Position numbers and translations under genes: made by a program. From NCBI GenBank assembly GCA_002720285.1, contig PBHT01000047.1, positions 1 through 29,541 of the forward strand: a stretch of 29,541 bases of DNA, given 5' to 3'. This DNA comes from Acidobacteriota bacterium. Lineage in GTDB: Bacteria; Acidobacteriota; Vicinamibacteria; Vicinamibacterales; UBA823. Positions 1-8,207 of this stretch are shown here, in pieces (position 1 is the stretch's first letter; the number at the start of each line of letters is the position of its first letter). The notes under the pieces were generated by a model. It worked only from the letters and a program-made list of their open reading frames with translations. It searched no databases and was not told the origin of the DNA.

Positions 1-614
1 ACTTTCCGCAGGGCACAGTCTTTCTCGTTGTGGTTGACCCTGGGGTAGGTTCGAAGCGTCGGGGACTTGTAGCGGACACAGGTGATTACCGGTTCGTAGC
101 CCCTGATAATGGGGTATTGACGGCAGTGTTTGCCGAGGGTCCACCGAAGACCATTGTCGAGATAACCGAAAGGCGTTACGGTCGTCCAACGGTTAGCCGA
201 ACATTTGAAGGGCGGGATCGTTTTGCGCCAGCAGCGGCCTGGCTGGCGAAGGGTACACGGTTAGCGGCACTTGGGCGTCCACTCCAGTTTTATAGAACCA
301 TCGAGATGCCAGCGCCGGTAATCGAGACTGAAGCTATCAAAGGTCAGGTAATTAGAGTTGATCGATTTGGAAATGCGGTGACTAATATTGATCGAAATAG
401 TTTTGAACGATTTACTAATGCCAGTGCCGTGCAGGTAAAAGCTGGTGACTATCGCATCGACCGCTTGGTTGCTACCTACGAAGATATTGGTAGCGGTGAG
501 ATCTCTGCCCTCTTTGGTAGTACTGACCATCTTGAGTTGGCAGCAAACTCCTCTAGCGCAGCTGAGCGTCTTGGCTTGGAGCGCGGTTCGTTGGTAGTTG
601 TGACCCGAGATTGA
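1..614 (+). CDS. S-adenosyl-L-methionine hydrolase (adenosine-forming), DUF62 family, 5' truncated by window edge
   Basis: The reading frame is open from position 3, so the N-terminus lies outside the window. The visible part begins at the family motif VVVDPGVGS and continues with PDNGVL, GRDRFAPAAAWLA and DRFGNAVTNI, and ends with a C-terminal segment of the GS-x-x-LELA-x-N-x-x-SAAE type. These are conserved blocks of the SAM hydroxide adenosyltransferase / fluorinase-like family. The family hydrolyses SAM to adenosine and methionine using a water activated by conserved Asp/Arg/His residues; the chlorinase and fluorinase members use halide instead. A GTG at 30 could be mistaken for the start, but it falls inside a conserved motif, so I reject it. 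About 204 codons are visible of a usual length of about 260-280. The family call is firm; the hydrolase rather than halogenase role is inferred from the commonness of the former. Confidence 0.85.
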   Translation, partial: FPQGTVFLVVVDPGVGSKRRGLVADTGDYRFVAPDNGVLTAVFAEGPPKTIVEITERRYGRPTVSRTFEGRDRFAPAAAWLAKGTRLAALGRPLQFYRTIEMPAPVIETEAIKGQVIRVDRFGNAVTNIDRNSFERFTNASAVQVKAGDYRIDRLVATYEDIGSGEISALFGSTDHLELAANSSSAAERLGLERGSLVVVTRD

Positions 615-746
615 CGACCAGTTTCAAGGCTTTCTCACGAGGGTGTTTTTACTGCTATTGTTCACCGTGATACCATTCACTGTTTTGCTACTAGGGATTT
701 CATCAACACAACGGTTGTCATCTTAGGAACCGTAAGATCGCGAATC

Positions 747-1955
747 ATGCTTGGATTTGATCTCAGCGAGGAACACCGGCTTTTGGAGCAATCCGTTCGT
801 GAGTGGGGATCCAAGGAGGTCGTTCCGAAGATTCACGACCTCGATCGAGCCCACCAGTTCGACCCGACCATTCTTCCGAAAATGGCTGAACTTGGATTAC
901 TCGGGGTGTGTGTGCCCACGGCTTATGGCGGTGCAGGTATGGACTACATTAGTCTCGGCCTGGCGAGCGAAGAGCTTGAGTATGTGGATACTTCGTTGCG
1001 AGTAATTCTTTCTGTGCACGTTGGTCTTAATTGCCTTTCCCTTTTGACTTGGGGCACGGAAGCCCAAAAGCAACAATATTTGGTTCCGCAGGCACGGGGA
1101 GAACGGATTTCAACTTACGGCCTAACGGAGCCGGCGGCGGGTAGTGATGTGCGTGGCTTGCAAAGTATTGCTGAGAAGAAGGGCTCGGACTATTTTCTGA
1201 CGGGTGAAAAACAATGGATATCACTAGCTGATGTGGCTGACCACTTTTTAGTGTTTGCATGGACCGACGCGGAGAAGAAACGTCAGCGTGACCCATCAGG
1301 ACTCACAGCGTTTATTGTAGAGCGAGGTTTCAAGGGCTTTTCAAGTGGAACGATGAAGGAGAAGTGGGGCATTTTGGCCGGTAATACGGGTTACTTCAGG
1401 ATGGACGAAGTGAGGGTGCCACCCGAGAATGTCCTTGGTAAGCCTGGCGAAGGGTTCAAGATTGCCATGTTTGCGTTGGATCAGGGTCGTTACACGGTTG
1501 CGGCCGGGGCTACTGGGTTAATTCGAGCATGCCGGGATGCGAGTGCGTCCTACGCGAAGGAGCGACAGGCGTTTGGAGTTGAGATTGCTCAGCACCAACT
1601 TGTTAAGGCGATGATTGCTCAAATGGAATCTGACTATCAGGCGGCGAGGTTGCTTTGGCTGCGATCAGGTTGGATGAAGAATGAAGGGAAACGAAACACT
1701 CGGGAGACCAGTCTGGCTAAATGGTTTGCAACTATCGCATCGGAACGTGCAGCTAGCGATGCGGTCCAGGTTCACGGTGCGAACGGGTATTCTGACGAGT
1801 ATCCTGTTGGCCGGTTCTTCCGAAACTGCAAGGGAGCAGTAATCTACGAGGGAACACGAGAAATCCACACTCTAATGCAAGCAGATTATGTTCTTGGCTA
1901 TAGACAGGATGGCCTAACTCGGTGCCAGTTGCCAGCTTATGTGCCGTCAGAGTGA
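747..1955 (+). CDS. Acyl-CoA dehydrogenase (short-chain / glutaryl-CoA dehydrogenase-like)
   Basis: FAD-dependent flavoenzyme that oxidises an acyl-CoA thioester to the trans-2-enoyl-CoA and passes electrons to ETF. The 402 residues show the normal order: an alpha-helical N-terminal domain from about 5 to 120, a beta domain with the motif YGLTEPAAGSD (FAD/substrate contact), and a C-terminal helical bundle. The catalytic base is Glu368 in IYEGTREIH, the position used by short- and medium-chain and glutaryl-CoA enzymes. ALDQGRY near residue 250 corresponds to the conserved Arg/Tyr helix of the family. The ATG at 747 has no clear Shine-Dalgarno sequence and follows a 132-base gap. glpX follows after 27 bases on the same strand. 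No ETF, enoyl-CoA hydratase or thiolase gene is adjacent, so the physiological substrate cannot be read from context. The substrate class is uncertain; the family is not. Confidence 0.88.
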   Translation: MLGFDLSEEHRLLEQSVREWGSKEVVPKIHDLDRAHQFDPTILPKMAELGLLGVCVPTAYGGAGMDYISLGLASEELEYVDTSLRVILSVHVGLNCLSLLTWGTEAQKQQYLVPQARGERISTYGLTEPAAGSDVRGLQSIAEKKGSDYFLTGEKQWISLADVADHFLVFAWTDAEKKRQRDPSGLTAFIVERGFKGFSSGTMKEKWGILAGNTGYFRMDEVRVPPENVLGKPGEGFKIAMFALDQGRYTVAAGATGLIRACRDASASYAKERQAFGVEIAQHQLVKAMIAQMESDYQAARLLWLRSGWMKNEGKRNTRETSLAKWFATIASERAASDAVQVHGANGYSDEYPVGRFFRNCKGAVIYEGTREIHTLMQADYVLGYRQDGLTRCQLPAYVPSE

Positions 1956-1982
1956 TGAACACTCTGTTCTGAGGACGAACTG

Positions 1983-2966
1983 ATGAACTCAGATCTCTCT
2001 CTCGATTTTCTCACTGTAGTTGAGCAGGCGGCTATTGCTTGTGCCCATACGATGGGTCAAGGGGATCGCCACCAATCAGACCTAGTGGCGGTTGAAGCGA
2101 TGCGTCAGTCGATGGACGCCGTGCCGATGAATGGGACTGTCGTCATTGGGGAAGGTGAGCGGGACGAAGCCCCGATGCTGTTTATAGGTGAAAAGGTTGG
2201 CAAGGCCCAACACGACTCAGGGTCCTATCCAGAAATTGATATAGCTGTTGATCCACTGGAAGGTACTAATTTGTGCGCAACGGGCTCACCAAATGCGATC
2301 GCCGTCCTGGCGGCCGCCGACCAAGGTGGATTACTGCATGCACCTGATATCTACATGGAAAAACTGGTCGTTGGGCCCAGCTGTAAGGAGGCGGTGAGTC
2401 TCGATGCGTCTGCGTCTAAGAATCTCGGTGCTATCGCCGAGTGTCTTGGCCGCCGAGTTGAGGACCTTGTTGTAGTGGTTTTAGACCGGTCTCGCCATAA
2501 GAAACTAATTGATGACATTAGGGCAGCTGGTGCTCGAATTCTATTGATAACGGATGGTGATCTATCAGCGGGAATCTCAGCGGCAGTGGCAGGAAGCGGA
2601 ATCCATGCAGTGATGGGCACGGGTGGCGCACCTGAAGGAGTTTTGGCAGCAGCAGCCGCGCGATGTTTGAATGGTGAGATTCTCGCCCGCCTTGTGGTTA
2701 GGAAACCGGAAGATGAGGAGCGGTGCCGGGCCATGGGCATCAGTGATTTGAAACGGGTTTATCGTGCTCGCGATTTGGCATCAAGTGAATCGATTATCTT
2801 TGCTGCCACCGGGGTAACGGAAGGGACCCTCATGCAAGGCGTTCGGTTTTTCGGTGATGGGATACGCACCCATTCATTGATTATGCAAACGCAACCTCAC
2901 CAAGTGCGGTTCGTAGATACTATTCACGTTAGAGGAAAGTCCACCGAGACGCTAGTCCGGTTCTAG
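1983..2966 (+). CDS. glpX: Class II fructose-1,6-bisphosphatase (GlpX)
   Basis: Cytosolic metal-dependent phosphatase converting fructose 1,6-bisphosphate to fructose 6-phosphate in gluconeogenesis. Some relatives also act on sedoheptulose 1,7-bisphosphate. The 327-residue length is typical. Metal and substrate positions known for the E. coli enzyme are present: Asp33, Glu57 within [13 protein letters not shown], and Asp90/Glu93 in [10 protein letters not shown]. The later blocks [11 protein letters not shown] and [21 protein letters not shown] are also characteristic. GAGGA at 1971-1975, seven bases before the ATG, is a good ribosome binding site and supports this start. No class I enzyme is visible nearby. 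The gene follows the acyl-CoA dehydrogenase closely, which would let fat-derived carbon and gluconeogenesis be expressed together, but that link is inference. Confidence 0.95.
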   Translation: MNSDLSLDFLTVVEQAAIACAHTMGQGDRHQSDLVAVEAMRQSMDAVPMNGTVVIGEGERDEAPMLFIGEKVGKAQHDSGSYPEIDIAVDPLEGTNLCATGSPNAIAVLAAADQGGLLHAPDIYMEKLVVGPSCKEAVSLDASASKNLGAIAECLGRRVEDLVVVVLDRSRHKKLIDDIRAAGARILLITDGDLSAGISAAVAGSGIHAVMGTGGAPEGVLAAAAARCLNGEILARLVVRKPEDEERCRAMGISDLKRVYRARDLASSESIIFAATGVTEGTLMQGVRFFGDGIRTHSLIMQTQPHQVRFVDTIHVRGKSTETLVRF

Positions 2967-2976
2967 TCGAGGGCAG

Positions 2977-2991
2977 GCCTATTAAATAGGC
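2977..2991. repeat. Short perfect inverted repeat between glpX and the MFS gene
   Basis: Seven-base arms GCCTATT and AATAGGC flank a single A. The repeat sits 10 bases after the glpX stop and 12 bases before the proposed TTG start of the transporter. No T-run follows, so it is not a convincing intrinsic terminator. It could be a dimeric operator or a weak hairpin (five base pairs with a five-base loop) near the transporter ribosome binding region. Confidence 0.4.
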
Positions 2992-3003
2992 TGCGGCTCA
3001 TTA

Positions 3004-4248
3004 TTGAACGACCTCCCTTCCAAGAAGCACCAATCCGGGCATGATTGGTGGCGAAATCAAACGGCTCTTACGGTCGCCACTTTCATCGGTTCGGCCGGAT
3101 TCACTCTAGTCATGCCATTTCTGCCGTTGTATTTCCGAGTCCTTGGTGTAACTGATGTTGGGGCAATTGCGGTATGGACTGGTGTCAGCGTGGGAATCAC
3201 GCCGGCAGTTGCGGCCGTTATGACTCCGCTCTGGGGCAGACTTGGTGACCGCGTTGGGCGCAAGCCAATGGTCGCTAGAGCCCTGATGAGTTTTATCGTC
3301 GTAATGAGCGCTCTAGCATTCGTTACAGCGCCATGGCAGGTATTTGCTCTTCGTTTCTTGCACGGTGTGTTCGCTGGATACGGAGCACTGACGCTGGCCA
3401 TGGCCGCGGAATCGGCACCGGCCGACCGGATGGCTCGTGCAATCGGGCTTGTGCAAATGGCCCGAAGGCTCGGTCCGGCAATAGGCCCGGTCATAGGTGG
3501 TTTAGTGGCCGCTCTGTTCGGTTTAAGGCAAGCGTTTCTCGTGGCGGCGTTTCTATACGTGGTAGCCATGGTGGTAATGCTGTCGCTCTATCGTGAGCCG
3601 CCTCGCATTTTCTCTCAGCCATCTGACGATGTTGAGCCGAAAACTGTTCGCCAAGTAATCAGGTATAAGGGATTAGCTTTGATGATGGGCGTAATCTTTA
3701 CAATGCAATATGTTGAACGTAGCCTAGGCCCGGTTTTGCCCCTCTTCGTGGGGTCGCTTGGAGTGTCGATGGGCCAGGTTCCACTGTGGTCTGGAATTCT
3801 TTTTTCTCTAGTTGCCGGCGCTGGGGCCGTTGGCAACCATCTATGCAGTCGTGTGCTTGAACGTTATTCACCGGGCTCCGTGATTCTTGCGAGCATTTTC
3901 GTGGCTACCGGCGTTGCTGCTATTGTGTCTGGTGCTACGCAAGTACTGTTGCTCGTGGCAGCATTGCCATTATTCGGCCTTGCGATCGGAATCGGTTCCA
4001 CTGCCGCCTACACAATTGCTGGGCAGGTGATCCCTTCTGATGCGCAAGGTGTTGGTTTCGGTGTCTTGTCAAGTGCGTCAATGGTTGGGTTGGCACTTAG
4101 TCCTGTGCTAAGCGGTTTACTAGGGAGTGTTAGTCTACGGAGCGTCTTTCTAGTTGATGCATTACTGCTAGTGGCATTGGGTGTAGTCGGAGGTTCCAGT
4201 TTTCGCAGAATAGTGGCCATGAGAGATTTGAAACCGGCCAAGTCGTAG
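3004..4248 (+). CDS. MFS transporter, DHA1-like multidrug/solute exporter
   Basis: Inner-membrane major facilitator of 414 residues, long enough for 12 transmembrane helices, with hydrophobic segments alternating throughout. The loop 2-3 signature appears as GRLGDRVGRKPM. Helix 5 carries an antiporter-type motif C, GPAIGPVIGG, which is associated with drug:proton antiport. A short cytoplasmic loop rich in charged residues separates the two six-helix halves near residues 200-220. The only in-frame initiator after the upstream stop (TAA at 2983) and before the first helix is TTG at 3004; no good Shine-Dalgarno sequence is visible. The gap from glpX is 37 bases and holds a perfect inverted repeat. 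The exporter role is inferred from motif C; the substrate cannot be predicted. Confidence 0.85.
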   Translation: MNDLPSKKHQSGHDWWRNQTALTVATFIGSAGFTLVMPFLPLYFRVLGVTDVGAIAVWTGVSVGITPAVAAVMTPLWGRLGDRVGRKPMVARALMSFIVVMSALAFVTAPWQVFALRFLHGVFAGYGALTLAMAAESAPADRMARAIGLVQMARRLGPAIGPVIGGLVAALFGLRQAFLVAAFLYVVAMVVMLSLYREPPRIFSQPSDDVEPKTVRQVIRYKGLALMMGVIFTMQYVERSLGPVLPLFVGSLGVSMGQVPLWSGILFSLVAGAGAVGNHLCSRVLERYSPGSVILASIFVATGVAAIVSGATQVLLLVAALPLFGLAIGIGSTAAYTIAGQVIPSDAQGVGFGVLSSASMVGLALSPVLSGLLGSVSLRSVFLVDALLLVALGVVGGSSFRRIVAMRDLKPAKS

Positions 4249-4417
4249 TCGTTATTCGTCGTCACCAGGTGACTTTCGGTATTTGCGTCGACGAGGAGGA
4301 CGTTTGGTGCGGTTTTCATGAGGGCCCCCACGTTGACGGGGGAGCGGTACTCTCGGAGTTTTGGGCTTTCGTCGTATGCGTTTTGGTGTCATTTGAGAGT
4401 CTTTTGGGAATTATCGC
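4249..4417 (+). promoter_or_regulatory. 169-base leader/intergenic region upstream of the TsaC-like gene with two inverted repeats
   Basis: The second-longest stretch without a gene I can accept is in the early + strand region; this is the longest in the window. It holds GTCACC-A-GGTGAC at 4261-4273 (a perfect palindrome around one base) and CCCCC at 4325-4329 facing GGGGG at 4338-4342 with an eight-base loop. Neither is followed by a T-run. A TTGACG at 4333-4338 resembles a -35 element, but no acceptable -10 lies 16-18 bases downstream. No small gene with a ribosome binding site is visible here. It probably contains the promoter for the TsaC-hflX-lipoprotein-pgsA group, but I cannot place it. 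Confidence 0.35.
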
Positions 4418-5050
4418 ATGTCTAAAGAAGTTCTCGTTTGTCCTGACGAATTCGCCTCAGAAATTATTGACCGGGTTGCCAATGCAGTGTCGGAAGGTCA
4501 AATCGTCGTTTGTCCGACAGATACTCTGTATGCCCTTGTTGCAGATGCGAAGAACTTAACTGCAATGGAGCGGATTTATGCAATCAAGAGTAGATCGACC
4601 AACCAGCCATTACCGCTTATTGCGGCGGACGTGCAACAGGTGAACGAACAGGTTGGAACTCTTTCCCAGCTCGGTGAACGCCTAGCTTCAACTTATTGGC
4701 CTGGCCCTCTAACTTTGGTTGTACCAGCTCACACTGCCCTTGGGGATCAGTGTAAGGCCGCTGACGGCTCTGTCGCTGTTCGAGTGCCCGATCAGAGTTT
4801 CACTAGAGAAGTTATAAGTGAAGTGGGCCATCCAGTTACGGCAACGAGCGCCAATGTTTCTGGCGATACTGCGATCAGCCGAATAGAAGATTTAACTCAA
4901 GAGATTCGAGATGGTGTTGACTTGATTATTGATGTGGGAAAACTTGTAGGTGGTGTACATTCAACAATCGTTGATGTTCGTTATGCAACGCCGAAATTGA
5001 TTCGAGACGGGGCAGTTCCTTGGAATCGCGTGTTAGAATCGCTTCAGTGA
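4418..5050 (+). CDS. tsaC: L-threonylcarbamoyladenylate synthase, TsaC/YrdC/Sua5 family
   Basis: Makes threonylcarbamoyl-AMP from threonine, bicarbonate and ATP, the first step of the t6A37 modification of ANN-decoding tRNAs; the product is then used by the TsaBDE complex. The 210 residues cover a single YrdC domain without the extra C-terminal Sua5 domain. Family blocks in order are PTDTLYAL (33-40), the nucleotide-binding K57-x-R59 followed by PLPLI, PGPLTLVV (95-102), RVPD (122-125), TSANVSG (143-149) and STIVD. PTDTLYAL has Ala where Gly is usual, and K-S-R replaces the common K-G-R. The ATG at 4418 gives the normal N-terminal length. Its stop overlaps the hflX start in a TGATG arrangement, indicating translational coupling. 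Family certain; the symbol is by function. Confidence 0.9.
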   Translation: MSKEVLVCPDEFASEIIDRVANAVSEGQIVVCPTDTLYALVADAKNLTAMERIYAIKSRSTNQPLPLIAADVQQVNEQVGTLSQLGERLASTYWPGPLTLVVPAHTALGDQCKAADGSVAVRVPDQSFTREVISEVGHPVTATSANVSGDTAISRIEDLTQEIRDGVDLIIDVGKLVGGVHSTIVDVRYATPKLIRDGAVPWNRVLESLQ

Positions 5051-6210
5051 TGCGCCGAGAGTCTGAGCGCGCCTTCCAATCATCAGTGACACCTTCAAAA
5101 TCTCAGCGAGTGGCCCTGATTGGACTAACTGCGGGCGATCGCGATTCAAGCGAGTCGTCACTTGAGGAGTTGGCTCGGCTTGCCCAAACAGCAGGCGCTA
5201 TTCCGGTGTTTCGAATTCTTCAGGAACGTCGTCGGCCACACCCTGGAACTTTCCTTGGACTAGGAAAGGTTAAGGAATTAGGAAGGGTTTGTGCGGAGCA
5301 TGATATCAACGTTGTGATTGCAGATGGTGAGCTTTCGCCGGTCCAGCAAGGAAATCTTGAAGAGATTGTCCAATGTGGTGTTATCGATCGGACCCAATTA
5401 ATTCTAGACATTTTCGCTCGTCGCGCTCGTAGCAGTGAAGGTAAGCTTCAGGTTGAACTGGCGCAACTACGATATTTACTACCCAGACTTATTGGATTCG
5501 GGCGGGCGCTGTCACGTCTCGGAGGAGGGATTGGAACTCGAGGTCCTGGTGAGACGAAACTCGAAACGGACCGTCGGCGTATTCATCGTCGTTTGTCATC
5601 AGTCAAACGTCAGATCGAACGTGTGAGAAAGCATCGTGCCCAACTTCGCGCAAGACGCACTAAGCGGCAATTACCTACGATAGCACTTGTTGGTTATACC
5701 AATGCTGGTAAGACTACGCTGTTTAATCGGCTGACGGGAGATGACGCTGTGGCTTCAGATGCGTTATTTGTAACCTTAGATCCGTTAGTTCGACGGCTTC
5801 GCCTTTCTGATAAAAGAACGGTGCTGTGCTCTGATACCGTAGGATTTCTTGATCGTCTTCCACATACCTTAGTGGCAGCTTTTCGGGCTACATTGGAGGA
5901 AGTGGCAGGTGCTGACCTTGTTGTACAGGTGTGTGACTCGTCAAGTCCAGTGAGAGATGAACATGTTAGGGCGGTCCAACGTGTACTTGCTGAGATTGGA
6001 GCTGACACGGTGCCTTGCGTAGTCGTCTGGAATAAGAGCGATTTAATCACTAGTGAGGAGCGGCGCCGAATCCGTTTACGTGAACCTGGGTCCGTGTGCC
6101 TGTCGGCAGTTGACCCCTCAAGTCGGTCAATTGCATTGGAGCTGATCGAGAAGGGACTTAGGCGGACAGCTGCTGAGGGTCAATATTGTGAAACGGGACG
6201 GACAGCCTAA
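5050..6210 (+). CDS. hflX: GTPase HflX
   Basis: Ribosome-associated GTPase that splits stalled or stressed 70S ribosomes into subunits. The N-terminal nucleotide-binding domain carries PHPGTFLGLGKVKEL and the family hallmark GTRGPGETKLETDRRRI. The G domain follows with G1 GYTNAGKTT (215-223), G2 in FVTLDPL, G3 DTVGFLDRLPH, G4 NKSD and G5 SAVD. A coiled, Arg-rich linker lies between the domains, as usual. I chose the ATG at 5050 because it forms TGATG with the stop of the upstream gene. A GTG at 5047 and a TTG at 5020 are also in frame and would add 1 or 11 residues. The product is about 386 residues, in the usual bacterial range. Confidence 0.95.
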   Translation: MRRESERAFQSSVTPSKSQRVALIGLTAGDRDSSESSLEELARLAQTAGAIPVFRILQERRRPHPGTFLGLGKVKELGRVCAEHDINVVIADGELSPVQQGNLEEIVQCGVIDRTQLILDIFARRARSSEGKLQVELAQLRYLLPRLIGFGRALSRLGGGIGTRGPGETKLETDRRRIHRRLSSVKRQIERVRKHRAQLRARRTKRQLPTIALVGYTNAGKTTLFNRLTGDDAVASDALFVTLDPLVRRLRLSDKRTVLCSDTVGFLDRLPHTLVAAFRATLEEVAGADLVVQVCDSSSPVRDEHVRAVQRVLAEIGADTVPCVVVWNKSDLITSEERRRIRLREPGSVCLSAVDPSSRSIALELIEKGLRRTAAEGQYCETGRTA

Positions 6211-6240
6211 ACTAACCAAGGCTTGCTTAATTAGACCGTT

Positions 6241-7614
6241 ATGAGAGGGAACTTATTTAGACGCGATCGACTCTTTGTCCTACTGTTTGTAGGCATAATT
6301 TGGACAGTTGGGTGTGCTCCGACCCCGACCCCGGTAGCGCCTGGAGTGTCTCAATTTCCCAACTTCATCTTTCCGACGGTCCCTGACTCGATGGTTAATT
6401 CTCCTGTGGTAAGCGAGCACATCGAGGCTTGGCGGAGACTACAGGCTGGTGACTTACTTTCGGCAACTGCTGGGTTTTCGGAGGTGCTTTCGGCGAACGA
6501 AATATTCTATCCGGCTGAGACGGGCCTCGGGTATGTAGATATCGTTGCCAGACGATTGGATGATGCGTTAGAGCGATTCGGTTCTGTATTGGAGGACGTG
6601 CCTGGTTATGCCCCTGCTTGGGTTGGTCGAGGAGAGGCGCTATTAGCTTCGGGGCGAGAGGTAGAGGCGATGTTGGCTTATGAATCGGCACTAGTCGCGG
6701 ATTCTAATCTTTCTGACGTTCGCCGAAGGATTCAGGTGCTTCGCTTTCGTAGGGTTCGTGTTGCTATCGAGATAGCTCGGGCAGCGGAACAGGCCGAGCG
6801 CTATGGGGAAGCACGACAGGCATACGAGGAGGCCCTGACTATTGCCCCTAACAGTGGAGTGGTTTACCGAGGGTTAGCGTTTATCGAACACCGGCTTGGT
6901 GATCTTGGACGGGCGCTTGAGCATGTTATGAGAGCGAACGACCTTGAGCCGAGCGATCCGGAAGGCTTAACGCTTCAGGGAGAGATTCTCGAATCTCTCG
7001 GCGATCTTGAGGGCGCAGAGACCGTATTTTCGCAGGCGGCACGTATCGATCCAACGCCGGACCGGCGTGAGAATCTTAACCGCGTCCAGGGTCGACTAAC
7101 CGCTTTACGTTTACCTCCGGAATATCGCGCCATTCCGACTAAAGACCGGATAACTCGTGCTGAGTTGGCTTCAATAATTGGGTTAAATCTTGACCGACTT
7201 CTGTCAAGTTCTGAACAAAACGTAACAGTGCTTACTACCGACACACGAACTCACTGGGCTTACCAATGGATTCTTCTCGTAGTTGAGGCAGGAGTCATGG
7301 AGGTGTTTTCAAACCATACTTTTCAACCAGAAAGTTTCGTGGATCGTGGCGGGCTTGCTCAGGTTGTCAATCGCGTGTTGACACTGATTGTTAGACGAGA
7401 TCCAAGCAGTGGTGCAAGCTGGCAAGCAGTTCGGCGACAATTTACCGATGTCGACCAGCAGCATTTACTGCACGAGGCTGCATCGGTGGCAGTAGCCGCC
7501 GAGGTTTTACCTGTTCTCGAGGGTAATCGCTTTGGATTAACCGATTCTGTTAGCGGTCGTGAAGCTTTAGCAGCGGTGGGCCAACTTGAAGGATTGCTAG
7601 TCCCTGAGAAGTAA
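6241..7614 (+). CDS. Lipoprotein with TPR repeats and a C-terminal S-layer-homology-like region
   Basis: The N-terminus has two Arg pairs, a hydrophobic core (about residues 11-23) and a lipobox TVGC, so Cys25 should be lipidated after signal peptidase II cleavage. A Pro/Thr-rich spacer follows. Residues of about 60 to 280 form tandem tetratricopeptide repeats, with clear helical pairs such as A-x-x-AYEEALTIAPNSG and ALEHVMRANDLEPSDPEG. The C-terminal part reads as two degenerate SLH units: one around 334-376 with HWAYQWILLVVEAGVMEVF and FQPESFV, and one around 401-450 beginning FTDVDQ. A short helix ITRAELASIIG comes before the first. This TPR plus SLH-like arrangement resembles envelope lipoproteins of Acidobacteriota. 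It probably sits at the outer membrane or periplasm as a protein-protein or peptidoglycan-binding scaffold; the function is unknown. It lies 30 bases after hflX and five bases before pgsA. Confidence 0.8.
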   Translation: MRGNLFRRDRLFVLLFVGIIWTVGCAPTPTPVAPGVSQFPNFIFPTVPDSMVNSPVVSEHIEAWRRLQAGDLLSATAGFSEVLSANEIFYPAETGLGYVDIVARRLDDALERFGSVLEDVPGYAPAWVGRGEALLASGREVEAMLAYESALVADSNLSDVRRRIQVLRFRRVRVAIEIARAAEQAERYGEARQAYEEALTIAPNSGVVYRGLAFIEHRLGDLGRALEHVMRANDLEPSDPEGLTLQGEILESLGDLEGAETVFSQAARIDPTPDRRENLNRVQGRLTALRLPPEYRAIPTKDRITRAELASIIGLNLDRLLSSSEQNVTVLTTDTRTHWAYQWILLVVEAGVMEVFSNHTFQPESFVDRGGLAQVVNRVLTLIVRRDPSSGASWQAVRRQFTDVDQQHLLHEAASVAVAAEVLPVLEGNRFGLTDSVSGREALAAVGQLEGLLVPEK

Positions 7615-7619
7615 ACGTT

Positions 7620-8174
7620 ATGGCCGTAATAACATTAGCAAACCAACTTACGCTATTACGGATGCTACTAATCCCAGCATTTGTAATTTTGACGGCCTAT
7701 CACTTCTTGGGATGGGCACTCGTCACGTTTGTCGTCGCTGGTGTGACGGATATGCTGGATGGTGTTATTGCTCGGTGGTCGAATGAACGGACAAAGATTG
7801 GTGCATGGCTAGATCCAGCTGCAGACAAACTTCTCTTATTAACCGCTTTCGTTGTTCTAACGCTTCCAGAGCTTAACCTAACGAATAAATTGCCAATTTG
7901 GTTAACGGTGGTGGTTATTAGCCGTGATGTCATCATTGTGCTTACAGTCGCGATCGTTAATTTGGCCGTTGGACCTCGGACATTTCTCCCGTCAGTATTC
8001 GGAAAGCTGGCCACCGGAACCTACGTCGTGACAACAGTTATCGTGATGACTTTTAATTACCTTGAACAAAAGTCGGTAGCTGTCGATGTATGTATTTACG
8101 CCTCGCTCCTGATTGCTCTTGTTTCTGGTTTGCACTACATTGCACACGCTGCAAGAGTCGTCAATCGTCGCTGA
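7620..8174 (+). CDS. pgsA: CDP-diacylglycerol--glycerol-3-phosphate 3-phosphatidyltransferase
   Basis: Integral membrane enzyme that makes phosphatidylglycerophosphate, the committed step to phosphatidylglycerol and cardiolipin. The full CDP-alcohol phosphotransferase signature D-x2-DG-x2-AR-x8-G-x3-D-x3-D is present at Asp44, Asp47-Gly48, Ala51-Arg52, Gly61, Asp65 and Asp69; the Asp residues bind the metals and act as base. The length of 184 residues and several hydrophobic helices fit PgsA better than the longer phosphatidylserine synthase. A related CDP-alcohol transferase such as a ClsC-like or inositol-phosphate enzyme cannot be excluded from sequence alone. The ATG follows the lipoprotein stop by five bases, so the two are co-transcribed. 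The next gene converges from the other strand, with 33 bases between and no obvious terminator hairpin. Confidence 0.87.
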   Translation: MAVITLANQLTLLRMLLIPAFVILTAYHFLGWALVTFVVAGVTDMLDGVIARWSNERTKIGAWLDPAADKLLLLTAFVVLTLPELNLTNKLPIWLTVVVISRDVIIVLTVAIVNLAVGPRTFLPSVFGKLATGTYVVTTVIVMTFNYLEQKSVAVDVCIYASLLIALVSGLHYIAHAARVVNRR

Positions 8175-8207
8175 TCGTAATAACTCAAGATCGGTTTAGT
8201 GTGAAGA

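Noticed and set aside
30..614. SAM hydrolase gene starting at the GTG at 30
   Set aside because: The frame is open upstream to position 3 and the GTG falls inside the conserved VVVDPGVGS motif, so the gene continues out of the window.
615..660. Terminator after the SAM hydrolase gene (CACGAGGGTG followed by TTTTT)
   Set aside because: Only about three base pairs can form before the T-run; too weak.
2351..2740. 129-residue antisense frame within glpX
   Set aside because: Low-complexity Ala/Ser/Arg composition typical of an antisense shadow of a conserved gene.
4269..4559. Small protein in the leader of the tsaC gene, continuing into that gene
   Set aside because: No ribosome site, unlike any protein family I recognise, and two thirds of the length is out-of-frame overlap with a well-supported gene.
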